Shown: one piece after another, positions 1 to 7,964 of the stretch
Numbering within the stretch: the stretch's first letter is position 1
Layout: each line of letters starts with the position of its first letter
Origin: CAZEAC01 sp964510065
GTDB taxonomy: Bacteria; Bdellovibrionota_C; UBA2361; CAIXSY01
NCBI GenBank assembly: GCA_964510065.1
Contig: CAZEAC010000027.1
Span: 1 to 58,778, forward strand
Reading direction: 5' to 3'
Length of the DNA stretch: 58,778 nucleotides
Notes under the pieces: generated by a model
Databases searched by the model: none
What the model saw: only the letters and a program-made list of their open reading frames with translations
What the model was told of the DNA's origin: nothing
Translations under genes and position numbers: made by a program

Positions 1-2
1 TG

Positions 3-926
3 TTTTTTGCTTCACCTGATGGCGTGCGCGACTGGATCGGGACGCTTTCAAAAGGCAAGCGAAGGAAGCCGGTGATTCGCTTGAAAGATCTGGCAAGTGG
101 CGCGGTGCGTACGATGAGCCGAATTCCGCGCTGGGTGTTGGGCGCTTCAGCGCTTCGGCCTTTTCAGGTAAAGCAAAGTAATGGCGCTGATGCTCTTGTG
201 TTCGCCAAAAAACGCGAAGGGCTGACTGAAGTCGAGGTTCGAAGTCTCGGTGGCGCACGTATTGGAAAAGTTCAGTTGTCCGGTTCGGGTGACCTGCTTG
301 TGGGTGAATATCTTGCCGATGCTGGTGAGGAGATTGCCTATAAAAACGCAGAGTCTGATAATTTCTCGGTCTTTAACCCGCTCGCTGGGGCGGTGGTGGC
401 GCAACAGGCGCGAACTGGAATCGCGGTCGACTCGATTAATATTAATTTGATTGGGAAGAGTGAAAGTGGCGGTGGCGATGGTGGCGACGATGATGGAGGT
501 GACGGCGGTGGTGGCGGAGAGGTGCCCGGAGGCCCTGTCGAAAGCTGCAGTTCAGTTCGTAGCTGGCCTGGTTCGCACATTTACAAGACTATAGGCTCGA
601 GTCACTTTAGTCCTGGAGATCCGCGTCGCACTAGTGCGGGTGTGGTTATTGAGCCGGGCGGCCCTGGCCCGTTCCCGAGCTGCCTGGTGGTTAAAGATCT
701 CAAGGGCAACAACCTGGCGATGATGGGATTATATGCTCGTGGTGATGGTTGGGCTGCGCGCTATTATGCCGGGATAGGCTGCGGTTCGGGAACTCCCTAC
801 AGCGGCGCATCGATTGGCGCCGCGGCAAAGCGCAATACCGGAAGTTCTAATGTGGTAATCAACTTTGGTTCGGTGTGTTACGGACCAATAGATGCGACTC
901 GTTGTATCGGAAGCAGTCAGTGTTAA
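3..926 (+). CDS. C-terminal part of a probable surface/secreted protein (5' end outside window)
   Basis: The frame is open to the left edge of the window, so the real start lies upstream; an in-frame GTG at 24 exists but need not be the start. What is visible is about 150 residues of a beta-rich region with short repeated strand-like units, then a low-complexity linker of Gly and Asp around residues 155-175, then a C-terminal domain of about 120 residues with several Cys (SCSS, PSC, GCG, VCY, TRC, SQC) that could form disulfides. A flexible acidic/Gly linker joining two beta-rich domains is typical of exported or surface proteins. I do not recognise the family. The stop codon lies inside the first copy of a 17-bp tandem repeat. 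Confidence 0.55.
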   Translation, partial: FFASPDGVRDWIGTLSKGKRRKPVIRLKDLASGAVRTMSRIPRWVLGASALRPFQVKQSNGADALVFAKKREGLTEVEVRSLGGARIGKVQLSGSGDLLVGEYLADAGEEIAYKNAESDNFSVFNPLAGAVVAQQARTGIAVDSININLIGKSESGGGDGGDDDGGDGGGGGEVPGGPVESCSSVRSWPGSHIYKTIGSSHFSPGDPRRTSAGVVIEPGGPGPFPSCLVVKDLKGNNLAMMGLYARGDGWAARYYAGIGCGSGTPYSGASIGAAAKRNTGSSNVVINFGSVCYGPIDATRCIGSSQC

Positions 927-955
927 CGTAAGAACAGGGTTAACGTAAGAACAGG
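922..955. repeat. Tandem duplication of a 17-bp unit across a stop codon
   Basis: The unit GTTAACGTAAGAACAGG occurs at 922-938 and again, without a single change, at 939-955. The TAA of the preceding gene (924-926) is part of the first unit. The second unit ends where a long palindromic repeat begins (about 954). It looks like a recent local duplication by slippage or by insertion of the neighbouring element. Confidence 0.85.
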
Positions 956-1092
956 AACTGCTCAAAAGGTGAGGGGGGTCTTTCCCTTACTCTGTGTCCT
1001 CCGTGTCTCTGTGGTTTAAATACTTTAAAAACCACAGAGGCACAGAGGTCACAGAGTAGCGGCAATGGTACTCCCACTTAATGAGTATTTAC
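954..1092. repeat. CACAGAG palindromic MITE-like repeat, copy 1
   Basis: A long imperfect inverted repeat. The central arms CTCTGTG...GTGTCTCTGTGGTTT (990-1017) and AAACCACAGAGGCACAG... (1028-1056) can form a hairpin of about 27 bp. The outer arms (GAACTGCTCA at 955 and ATGAGTATTTAC ending at 1092) match the ends of the other copies. It lies 28 bp after a stop codon and downstream of the convergent gene at 1129-1812, so it could end transcription from both sides. It carries no coding sequence. Confidence 0.85.
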
Positions 1093-1128
1093 ATAGTTGC
1101 TGAAAACAGTGCTAACCTGAAATCCGTG

Positions 1129-1812
1129 TTAACTTCGAAGGTGCTTTCGGGTTTGATATCCGACTAGCCCGGCAAGTACGAGTGAGCCAAAAAATACAAA
1201 AGCAAGCAGGCTCCACCGGTCTCGCGGCTGTGGCTTTTTGGGGCGAGGTGGGGCGACCTGGCTCGGTTTGAACGAACTTAAGATCGCATTGATCTGCGGT
1301 AGACTATGCTCCAAATCGCTTTCCCGCTCGATAAAAGTAAGGATGAAGTGCGCCTTTCCAGCGGGGAACAGTGCAACTACCGATCGGAAAATCTGACTTT
1401 CCTGACGTGGGTAACGTAAATTTAGCAGCAGATAGGGCGACTCCTGCTCTTTTCGAACATCATGTGAAATTTCTTCGACTCGCGGAAAGCCTATACTGCG
1501 GTAGCTTGAAAGCACCTCTTCTATACGTTGAGTTATATAGGCCCCGTCGAGACTGAGGATGCCAGGGTGGACCGTGACGGTGAGGGTAGGAAAGCGCTCC
1601 TTTGCGTCTGGGCTTCCAGTCGAAGATTTTTCGCGCAGCACCAGCGCAACTCCCTTGGATTGAACATCAACCCGCTCAAACTGTTCGGGAATTTCGATAC
1701 TGAAGCCAAGCGTAGGGTGCTTATAGCTTTCTGCGTAAGCCAGGCTAGAAACACATAGAAAGTGCCCGAAAATAACCGCTATTGTCACGCTTCTGATTAA
1801 GGTCGGATTCAT
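1129..1812 (-). CDS. Secreted, C-terminally membrane-anchored protein of unknown function (PsbP-like fold possible)
   Basis: A 227-residue protein counted from the ATG at 1812; a TTG at 1833 would add seven residues. Residues 1-28 form a signal peptide ending in a SLAYA type cleavage site. The mature part begins YKHPTLGFSIEIPEQF, the pattern of PsbP/DUF1795-type domains, in which a peptide-like beta strand starts with a Y-x-x-x-x-x-G-F-S-I-x-x-P motif. Near the C-terminus there is a Pro/Arg/Lys-rich linker, then one transmembrane helix of about 20 residues and a short basic tail. I infer a periplasmic domain tethered to the inner membrane. No enzyme motif is visible and the partner is unknown. 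It is transcribed towards repeat copy 1. Confidence 0.6.
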   Translation of the reverse strand: MNPTLIRSVTIAVIFGHFLCVSSLAYAESYKHPTLGFSIEIPEQFERVDVQSKGVALVLREKSSTGSPDAKERFPTLTVTVHPGILSLDGAYITQRIEEVLSSYRSIGFPRVEEISHDVRKEQESPYLLLNLRYPRQESQIFRSVVALFPAGKAHFILTFIERESDLEHSLPQINAILSSFKPSQVAPPRPKKPQPRDRWSLLAFVFFGSLVLAGLVGYQTRKHLRS

Positions 1813-1930
1813 CGGGGTATCAGAGTTGTACAACTAAAAACTTTCGGCAAGTCCTTTTTGCCGGTGCGCGGAGGGCCGAAAAATAGGGCGAAAAAGTTAA
1901 AAAAAGTCGGAGATAGCTACATTTTTTTTA

Positions 1931-1960
1931 TTGATCAACTCTCTCCTTTGTCGTTATAGT
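1931..1960 (+). promoter_or_regulatory. Candidate sigma70-type promoter of the HU-like gene
   Basis: TTGATC (1931-1936), 17 bp, TTATAG (1954-1959), overlapping TATAGT. This would start a transcript near 1967 and leave a leader of about 230 nt before the HU-like start codon. The surrounding sequence is A+T rich. No other good -35/-10 pair was seen closer to the gene. Confidence 0.4.
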
Positions 1961-2061
1961 CAGCGCTAAATCTGAGATCTGCTCAGCAAAATCGCTTTTT
2001 TGGCCCATAAAAGCGTAGGTTTTATTGAAGAGTGCTTTTGAAAGGTGCCTTTTATTGAACA

Positions 2062-2086
2062 GCGCCACTGAAAAAATTAGTGGCGC
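2062..2086 (+). promoter_or_regulatory. Perfect 8-bp stem-loop in the leader of the HU-like gene
   Basis: GCGCCACT (2062-2069) pairs exactly with AGTGGCGC (2079-2086) around a 9-nt A/T-rich loop. Just upstream the leader holds a short direct repeat of TTTTATTGAA (about 2020 and 2050). There is no T-run after the stem, so it is not a classical terminator; it more likely structures the long leader of this mRNA. Confidence 0.5.
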
Positions 2087-2199
2087 AATCTTAGGCGGCA
2101 TGCTTACGATAGAGCTTATGAAGTTATGAGGCCATGGAGTGGCCGTCTGTAGTAGGACAGTTTGACTTACGAAATGTACCTTAAGAAACAGGAGTAATT

Positions 2200-2619
2200 A
2201 TGGCAAAAAAAGCCGCGTCAAAGAAAAAGGCTGCGAAGAAATCAGCTGGTTCAAAAAAGCCAGCTGCGAAAATTGCAAAGCCAGTAGTGGTAATCCCCAA
2301 AGTTCGTGCTGCCTCAAGGCCTCGAAATAACAATACCAACAGCTATACCTTCTCTGAGTTCGTTGAGAACGTGAAGGGCTTCTGTGGTTTGGCCAAGCGC
2401 TCACAGGCCAAGGAGTTGATTGATGACCTGAACGCATTTGTCAGAGATTCTTTGAAGAAGGGATACAAGATCCCTCTTCTCGGACTCGGCAAGATGTATG
2501 TTCGTCAGACCAAAGCCCGTCTCGGACGTAATCCCGCGACTGGCGAGACGATCAATATTCCTGCGAAGAGAAAGGTTCGTTTCACTCCTGCGAAGGCGTT
2601 GAAAGAAGCCGTTCTTTAA
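2200..2619 (+). CDS. HU/IHF-family DNA-binding protein with basic N-terminal tail
   Basis: A 139-residue protein in two parts. Residues 1-45 are a Lys/Ala-rich tail (repeated KKAA/SKK units) like eukaryotic H1 tails and the tails of some bacterial HU proteins. Residues about 48-139 are a bacterial DNA-binding protein domain: helices with SQAKELIDDLNAFVRDSL, the short beta segment IPLLGLGKMYV, and the DNA-contacting arm containing GRNPATGETINIPAKRKVRF, which is the family signature (G-R-N-P-x-T-G-E). It is expected to bind and bend DNA as a nucleoid protein; the tail probably adds non-specific affinity. An AGGAG ribosome binding site lies 6-7 bases before the ATG. It has its own long leader and a strong terminator, so it is probably monocistronic and highly expressed. 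Confidence 0.9.
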   Translation: MAKKAASKKKAAKKSAGSKKPAAKIAKPVVVIPKVRAASRPRNNNTNSYTFSEFVENVKGFCGLAKRSQAKELIDDLNAFVRDSLKKGYKIPLLGLGKMYVRQTKARLGRNPATGETINIPAKRKVRFTPAKALKEAVL

Positions 2620-2661
2620 TTTGCAGTATCTTTTGCAGCAGAAAGCTGTTGCAGGATATAA

Positions 2662-2690
2662 AGAGGAGCCGCAAGGCTCCTCTTTTTTTG
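2662..2690 (+). terminator. Rho-independent terminator after the HU-like gene
   Basis: A perfect 9-bp stem AGAGGAGCC / GGCTCCTCT with a GCAA tetraloop, followed at once by a run of seven T. It is the cleanest terminator in the window, 43 bases after the stop codon. Confidence 0.93.
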
Positions 2691-2715
2691 TTCCTCTGGT
2701 TTTGTGTCGGTATAG

Positions 2716-4233
2716 CTATGCTCTTTTTTGCGAAAGCAACATTTTCGCGCGACTTGAAATTTTAGCGTTGGTGCTTCTTGTGGCTTTTGTAAGCGCAATT
2801 TTTGCGCTTTTGCCAAACCGTTCAAGTGCCCTCATCGCGGCATGCGGCTGATTCATTTCTGGGTCAATCGCGAGCGCGTCAATAAAGTAGGGGATAAAAG
2901 AGGTCTCGTCGACCGGGGCTTCGAGATTAATAAAAGCCGAGGCCGACTCGTATGCTGCCTTTTGATAGGTTTCGAGATCTTTCCCGGCGCGAAGGCTCTT
3001 CAGTAATCTGCCAAGATTGTTCATTACTTCGGGGGTGCGTTCGCGATGTGTACTAAGCGAATCAATGGCGGCCTGTCGGAGCTGTTCGATTTTGGAGTAG
3101 GTCTTGTTTGTGAGCGCCTTAAATCCACGCGAATTAAGCTGCGGTGCGTTCTTTAAAAGCGAAATTGCCTTCAAGCTAAGCTGCGTATCATTCGAACGCT
3201 CGAGCAGGTCGCCAATCTCGCCTGAAAAGTTCGCGATAAGCTCGCGCTCGCCGATGAGAGCATTGTACGCCGCTACGCCTTCCTGAGCTGAATGCGCGCT
3301 GAGCGTGTGAATAAGGCCTATGAAAAGTGGCTCGCTCACCGCAATTTCTTCACCACGCGACGAGGATGCTTCAATCTCGCCGAAAATTCTCATTCTCACC
3401 GCGAGTTCAGTGTCGTCAAAGCCCGCGGCGACTAGCTTCAAGAGCTCGCTGTTTTGCGAATGTGACTGCACGATAAAGGCGTAAAGCTCTGCTCGAAGGG
3501 CCGCGCTTGAGCGGCCTATAATAGCTCGCAGCACGTCCAAATTATCAATTAGGTATGCTGGATCCTCGATGCTCGCAAGGAGAGAAACGAGTGCCAAGCA
3601 GGTTGATTCAGCACAGCTCGAAAGCGAGAAAAGCAGCTGCGGCGCAATTCGGCTTCCGAGTCTTCGCACGGTATCTTTAACGCGAGACGATCCGCTATTC
3701 TGGAACCATTCAAGCAGGCCTTTAATGGTATCAAGCGCCAATGGAAGGGGCAGGGCGTTTTCGTAGCGCGAAAGAATGACTTGTGCGGTATCCCAAGCAA
3801 GATCTCGCAAACTATCTGGTGCGCCAAGGTCGTCCGCGACCATAAGAAGCTCGGGGAGTGATTCTATTGAGTGCGGCGCGAGCGTACCCAGCAGGTATAC
3901 TGCGCACTCTTTTGCATCGTAGCGCGAAGGCATACTTAGCTTACGCCAGGTAAGCGTTTGATGCGCCAAAGGTATTGCCTCTAATCCGCCCGCGGTCGAA
4001 TCGAGTGAACCCGGGAGTGCCATGCCGCTTAATGAATCGTCTTCGAGCCGCAAGAGATCACGAAGGTAGGGAAGCATCGCGACACGGTTTTCGTGCGGAA
4101 GCCGCTGGAACTCGAGCAGCGCGCTTGAACAGTCCTGAAGTATGAGGCGGCGAAGGTTCTGGTCTGCGTGCGAGTTGCTCGTAATTATTAAGAGCAGGAA
4201 AAGAACGATTGAGAGAAGCCAGTTTGTTTTCAC
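2716..4233 (-). CDS. Exported HEAT-repeat protein, partner of the downstream-facing ABC transporter
   Basis: A 505-residue protein if the GTG at 4233 is the start. This GTG overlaps the TGA of the ABC transporter gene by GTGA, and a GGGAGG ribosome binding site lies just before it; an in-frame start 27 bases upstream is less likely. Residues 1-22 are a signal peptide with a strongly hydrophobic core (LLSIVLFLLLIIT). The rest is almost all alpha-helical, with paired amphipathic helices of 35-40 residues in the HEAT/armadillo style, so it is probably a periplasmic protein-protein scaffold. No catalytic motif is visible. Translational coupling to the transporter suggests they act together. A second HEAT protein is coupled to a second ABC transporter in mirror orientation at 6168-9569. 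Confidence 0.7.
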   Translation of the reverse strand: MKTNWLLSIVLFLLLIITSNSHADQNLRRLILQDCSSALLEFQRLPHENRVAMLPYLRDLLRLEDDSLSGMALPGSLDSTAGGLEAIPLAHQTLTWRKLSMPSRYDAKECAVYLLGTLAPHSIESLPELLMVADDLGAPDSLRDLAWDTAQVILSRYENALPLPLALDTIKGLLEWFQNSGSSRVKDTVRRLGSRIAPQLLFSLSSCAESTCLALVSLLASIEDPAYLIDNLDVLRAIIGRSSAALRAELYAFIVQSHSQNSELLKLVAAGFDDTELAVRMRIFGEIEASSSRGEEIAVSEPLFIGLIHTLSAHSAQEGVAAYNALIGERELIANFSGEIGDLLERSNDTQLSLKAISLLKNAPQLNSRGFKALTNKTYSKIEQLRQAAIDSLSTHRERTPEVMNNLGRLLKSLRAGKDLETYQKAAYESASAFINLEAPVDETSFIPYFIDALAIDPEMNQPHAAMRALERFGKSAKIALTKATRSTNAKISSRAKMLLSQKRA

Positions 4234-5915
4234 AGAGTCCCTCCCGGAAGGATCTCCCACTCGCCACTTCCCTTTAATTCAAGAATCTGTTTGTGAACTT
4301 TGCGTAACTCATCATGATAACCGACGCTCACGATTAATTCGGCGAACTCAGACAGCAGGCTGTAATAGTAGCGCTCCATGTTTAGATCGAGTGCTGACGT
4401 TGCCTCATCCAGGAACACGTATTTTGGCCGTGCAAGTAGCACCCGTGCGAAATTTAACTGTTGCTGCTCCCCGGCCGAAAGCATCTTTGCCCAATCCTCA
4501 ACCGCCTCCAGGCCACCCATTCGTGCGACCGTCCGTTTTAAGCCAACTTTTTCTATCACGCTTCGCAGCCGCTCTTCCGTGAGGCGTGGCCAGTTCTTAG
4601 GGTAGAGAAACTGGCTTCGCAATGTTCCTGAGACTAGGTAAGGCCTTTGCGGGAGAAAAAAGCATTCTTCTAGCGCGGGGCGTTGCACAGTTCCAGAGCC
4701 GCTACTCCAGATTCCGGCAATGACACGAAGAACTGAGCTCTTGCCTGCGCCGCTAGGCCCGGTGATAAAAAGGGATCGTTCGACGCGAAAGCTCAGGTCG
4801 CGAATGATTTCTTGATCACGCTTCGGTGTAAGAATAGTGACTGCGCTAAAGCTGAGCGGTAGCCCACTTTTTAAAGAGATTCTTTTTTCACGGCTGCCTA
4901 TGTTTCTCTTTGAAGCGTCTTCAAGCGCTTCGACAAAAGATCCCAGTCGGGTGATTACGGCGGCAAAGCTGCTAAGGCTTCCGAAATTAAGCACGATGAT
5001 AGAGAGTGCTCCGAGCACGAATCCAAAGGCTGAAGCGGCCTGAGTCACTTTGCCGAATTCGATTGAGCCATTCAGGTACAAAGGTGCAACAATTACCGTT
5101 GGAATAATTCCGGCAAGGTAGTTATAGCCGTTCGTAAAGAAGTTAAGATTTCTGTTCCAGTCGATGAGAGCGCGCATGTTGCGGATTGCAACCTTCAACT
5201 TCTGACGTACTCGACTAAACTCTCTCCCTTCACCACCTAAAAGTGCGATAGATTCGGCGTTATCGCGGACATTGATTAAGCGATAGCGGTAGTCAGCATC
5301 TTTTTTGAGCTGAGAGAAATTGAGGCCGATGAGAGGACGGCCGAGAAAATAGGTGACTATCGAACCGATAAAGGCGTAACAGAACGCGGCGATCATGAGC
5401 CAGAACGAGATTTCCCAGAGAATTTTCGAAAAGAGGACTAGTGCGATAACTGAATTGAAAATTATCAGCGTAAACGAGAGCGTAGTCGAGGTAAAAGAGC
5501 GCACATCTTCCTCGATACGTTGGTCAGGATTATCGATACCTTCGAAAAAATTAACTCGATAAAATGCCTGGTCTTGAAAGTAGCGCCGGAGCAATGTGAT
5601 GCTTAGCCAGCGGCGCCAATGAAGTGCGAATCGCTCCTCGGTGTAACGGTAAAACACGACGATAAGCGTCGCGCCGCAAAACGCAAACAGATAACGATAT
5701 AGATGGCGTTTGAACTCTGGTTCATCACGGAGAGAAAGCGCGGTTATAAAGTCGGCGCCGATATAATTAATGTAGGCATTAAAGCTGCTGATGCTGACCG
5801 AGAAAATGCCGAGGAGCAACAGCAAGCCAAAGGCCACGTAACGCCGTTCCGATCTGAAAAATGGCGATACCAGATACTTGAATCGCTGGAACGTGTGTTT
5901 ATCAAATTGGGCCAT
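4230..5915 (-). CDS. SbmA/BacA-YddA-like ABC transporter (fused membrane and ATPase domains)
   Basis: A 561-residue half-transporter from the ATG at 5915; a TTG at 5951 would add 12 residues. Residues 1-330 are the membrane domain with about six hydrophobic segments; the segment ALHWRRWLSITLLRRY and the following NPDQRI...D are characteristic of the ABC_membrane_2 (SbmA/BacA, YddA, ABCD) family. The C-terminal ATPase has Walker A GPSGAGKSS (about residue 381), signature LSAGEQQQLNFARVLL (about 478) and Walker B VFLDEATSALD (about 499). Known relatives move cobalamin, peptides, long-chain fatty acids or unknown substrates; the substrate here cannot be read from sequence. It is followed, with a 4-base overlap, by the exported HEAT-repeat gene. 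Confidence 0.88.
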   Translation of the reverse strand: MAQFDKHTFQRFKYLVSPFFRSERRYVAFGLLLLLGIFSVSISSFNAYINYIGADFITALSLRDEPEFKRHLYRYLFAFCGATLIVVFYRYTEERFALHWRRWLSITLLRRYFQDQAFYRVNFFEGIDNPDQRIEEDVRSFTSTTLSFTLIIFNSVIALVLFSKILWEISFWLMIAAFCYAFIGSIVTYFLGRPLIGLNFSQLKKDADYRYRLINVRDNAESIALLGGEGREFSRVRQKLKVAIRNMRALIDWNRNLNFFTNGYNYLAGIIPTVIVAPLYLNGSIEFGKVTQAASAFGFVLGALSIIVLNFGSLSSFAAVITRLGSFVEALEDASKRNIGSREKRISLKSGLPLSFSAVTILTPKRDQEIIRDLSFRVERSLFITGPSGAGKSSVLRVIAGIWSSGSGTVQRPALEECFFLPQRPYLVSGTLRSQFLYPKNWPRLTEERLRSVIEKVGLKRTVARMGGLEAVEDWAKMLSAGEQQQLNFARVLLARPKYVFLDEATSALDLNMERYYYSLLSEFAELIVSVGYHDELRKVHKQILELKGSGEWEILPGGTL

Positions 5916-6167
5916 AGAAAAAAGAGTGGCAAACCAGCGATATAAGCACAACCTTGGATAGCTACGCAGCGCGATATACTTAGTCGCTGCTATAAGATGA
6001 CTGATAACAAAAATTTGCTTCAGTTCTCGGAGTCTTATACACTAAGGCGTCGATTCGGTGAAATAGCACCGGCAGCTCACACATACCCGTGAATAAGGTT
6101 TCTTAACTGTTAGACGGTTAGTTTTTATGTTTTCTAGAAATGGTTGGGATAACGTATACACTTAGCT
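5916..6167. promoter_or_regulatory. Divergent control region between the two ABC+HEAT modules
   Basis: A 252-bp intergenic region from which both modules are read. It carries TATACACTAAG at 6036-6046 and TATACACTTAG at 6155-6165, and a related ATATACTTAG at 5974-5983. The copy at 6155 sits only 7 bases before the ATG of the plus-strand transporter. These may be -10 elements or operator sites. Neither start codon has a clear Shine-Dalgarno sequence. Confidence 0.35.
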
Positions 6168-7952
6168 ATGCAACAGAACTCCTTTAAGTCGTTGGTAAGG
6201 GGCTCTTGGGACGCTACCCGTGGCCAGAGACCGCGTTTCTTTAGCTTTATCGCACTCTACATCGTCGCGTACACGCTTGATCTACTTGCGCCTTGGGCCA
6301 TTGGCTACACGCTTGGTGTTTTTGTTAAAGACGGTTTTGACGACGAGGCCTTCCACCGGGGAACACTTGGTATTATAGCGTACTCCGCGCTCAAGCTCGG
6401 CAATGTTCTGTTTCACCATCTCGCTCGTTACCTTCAAAATACCGTAGCCTTTCAGGTGCGGATGAATGTACTGACCGATATTTTCGGCCAGCTGCTGCGA
6501 TTTCCGTTACGTTGGCATCTTCGCTCGCATTCCGGTGAAAACTTGAGCAAGCTGCATCGCTCGGCCGGGGCGGTCGAGGGTATGGTCGGGACCTATGTAT
6601 GGCAGGTGATCGAAGGGGCAGTGAAAGTTGTTGGTGCCGCAGCCTGTATTATTGCGTTAGATTTGCGAGTCGCGCTCAATGTATTGCTAATGTCACTTGT
6701 AAGTATCTGGATAATGATCGCGTTCAATCGAAAGCTTCGCGAGAAAATCCGGCGCAATAACCGATTTGCTAATAAGGTAAGTTCGATCTGCGTTGATTAT
6801 CTTTTTAACGTCGTCACGGTAAAGACGCTTTCGCTCGAGAAATCAGCGCAGAAATATCTCGAAGCGCAGCGTGCTGACGGCTTTCGAAACGCAAGTGACA
6901 TTGCCAAATATACTGAGCTTAAGTGGAGCGCGACCTCGGTTGGCTACGCCCTGGTAATTGGAACATCGCTGTATATTTATTTTCTGGGGCACCGCGGATT
7001 TCAAGGGGCTTTTGATGTTGCCGAAGTGTATGTATTACTCAATTATCTTGATCGGATTTTTCAAGCGATTGGATCGTTCACCGCCTATTATGGTGGCGTA
7101 ATCGAAGCCTCAACCTCGTATGAAGATGCGATAATGATCCATGAAGAGAGTGCAAAACTTCTGCCAAGCAGCGTTGTGTCGGTGCCTATGCGTCCGACCT
7201 GGAAGGAGTTGCGTGTTCGCGGATTACGCTTCGCTTACGAAGCTGAGGAGACTCGAGGAATACACGGAATCGATCTTGTTATTAGGCGTGGTGAAAAAGT
7301 GGCACTGGTAGGACCGAGTGGCGGCGGAAAGTCGACCGTGCTTAAGATTCTTGGCGGATTGCTTGCCGCAGACGAAATCCAACTTTCAACCGATATAGAG
7401 CCGCAGATTTCGCAACAGCAGCTGTCGGCGAGCTGTGTTCTCGTTCCACAGGAGCCCGAAATATTTTCTGAGACTCTGCTCTATAATCTGACCATGGATG
7501 AACCCTTTCGCGAGGAAGAGGTTACTAGGGTACTTTCGCTTTGTAAGCTTGAAGAAGTCTTGGCCAAGCTTCCCGGCGGCGTCCACGAAACTCTTGTTGA
7601 GAAGGGACTTAATCTTTCCGGTGGCGAAAAGCAGCGGATTGCGCTTGCCCGCGCGCTTCTTCGCGCGAGTAGTAAGCCTTTAGTGCTGCTTGATGAACCG
7701 ACGTCAAGTCTCGACCCGGCTACGGAAAAAGAGATTTTCCACGGACTCCTTACACAGTACGCGGAGCGAAGCGTGATCACTGCTTGCCATCGATTGGCAT
7801 TAATACCGCTGTTCGATCGAATAGTACTAATCCAGCAGGGCCGAGTTGTTGAACAGGGTAGCTTTCAAGAGCTGCTTAAGAAGCGTGGTGAATTCGCCAA
7901 GGCCTGGGAGGACTACGAAAGGCGCGAGGCGCGACAAGTGGCCGCTGCTTAA
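6168..7952 (+). CDS. ABC exporter half-transporter (type IV / ABCB-like)
   Basis: 594 residues. Residues 1-320 form the ABC_membrane domain with six predicted helices, and residues 345-590 the ATPase. Visible motifs are Walker A GPSGGGKSTV (about residue 381), signature LSGGEKQRIALARALL (about 482), Walker B LVLLDEPTSSLD (about 505) and the H-loop in TACHRLALI. All key residues are present, so it should work as a homodimeric lipid, peptide or drug exporter; the substrate is not evident. It is clearly a different ABC subfamily from the divergent SbmA/YddA-like gene. The ATG has no ribosome binding site and is preceded by TATACA at 6155-6160, so the mRNA may be leaderless. A HEAT-repeat gene follows after 12 bases. 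Confidence 0.9.
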   Translation: MQQNSFKSLVRGSWDATRGQRPRFFSFIALYIVAYTLDLLAPWAIGYTLGVFVKDGFDDEAFHRGTLGIIAYSALKLGNVLFHHLARYLQNTVAFQVRMNVLTDIFGQLLRFPLRWHLRSHSGENLSKLHRSAGAVEGMVGTYVWQVIEGAVKVVGAAACIIALDLRVALNVLLMSLVSIWIMIAFNRKLREKIRRNNRFANKVSSICVDYLFNVVTVKTLSLEKSAQKYLEAQRADGFRNASDIAKYTELKWSATSVGYALVIGTSLYIYFLGHRGFQGAFDVAEVYVLLNYLDRIFQAIGSFTAYYGGVIEASTSYEDAIMIHEESAKLLPSSVVSVPMRPTWKELRVRGLRFAYEAEETRGIHGIDLVIRRGEKVALVGPSGGGKSTVLKILGGLLAADEIQLSTDIEPQISQQQLSASCVLVPQEPEIFSETLLYNLTMDEPFREEEVTRVLSLCKLEEVLAKLPGGVHETLVEKGLNLSGGEKQRIALARALLRASSKPLVLLDEPTSSLDPATEKEIFHGLLTQYAERSVITACHRLALIPLFDRIVLIQQGRVVEQGSFQELLKKRGEFAKAWEDYERREARQVAAA

Positions 7953-7964
7953 TGATGAGTTTCT

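Noticed and set aside
338..580. Antisense Pro/Ser-rich frame opposite the Gly/Asp linker
   Set aside because: Composition is the mirror image of the sense low-complexity linker; a shadow frame.
922..1092. Possible CRISPR-like or tandem array at the left end
   Set aside because: Only two adjacent 17-bp units without spacers, followed by a single palindrome.
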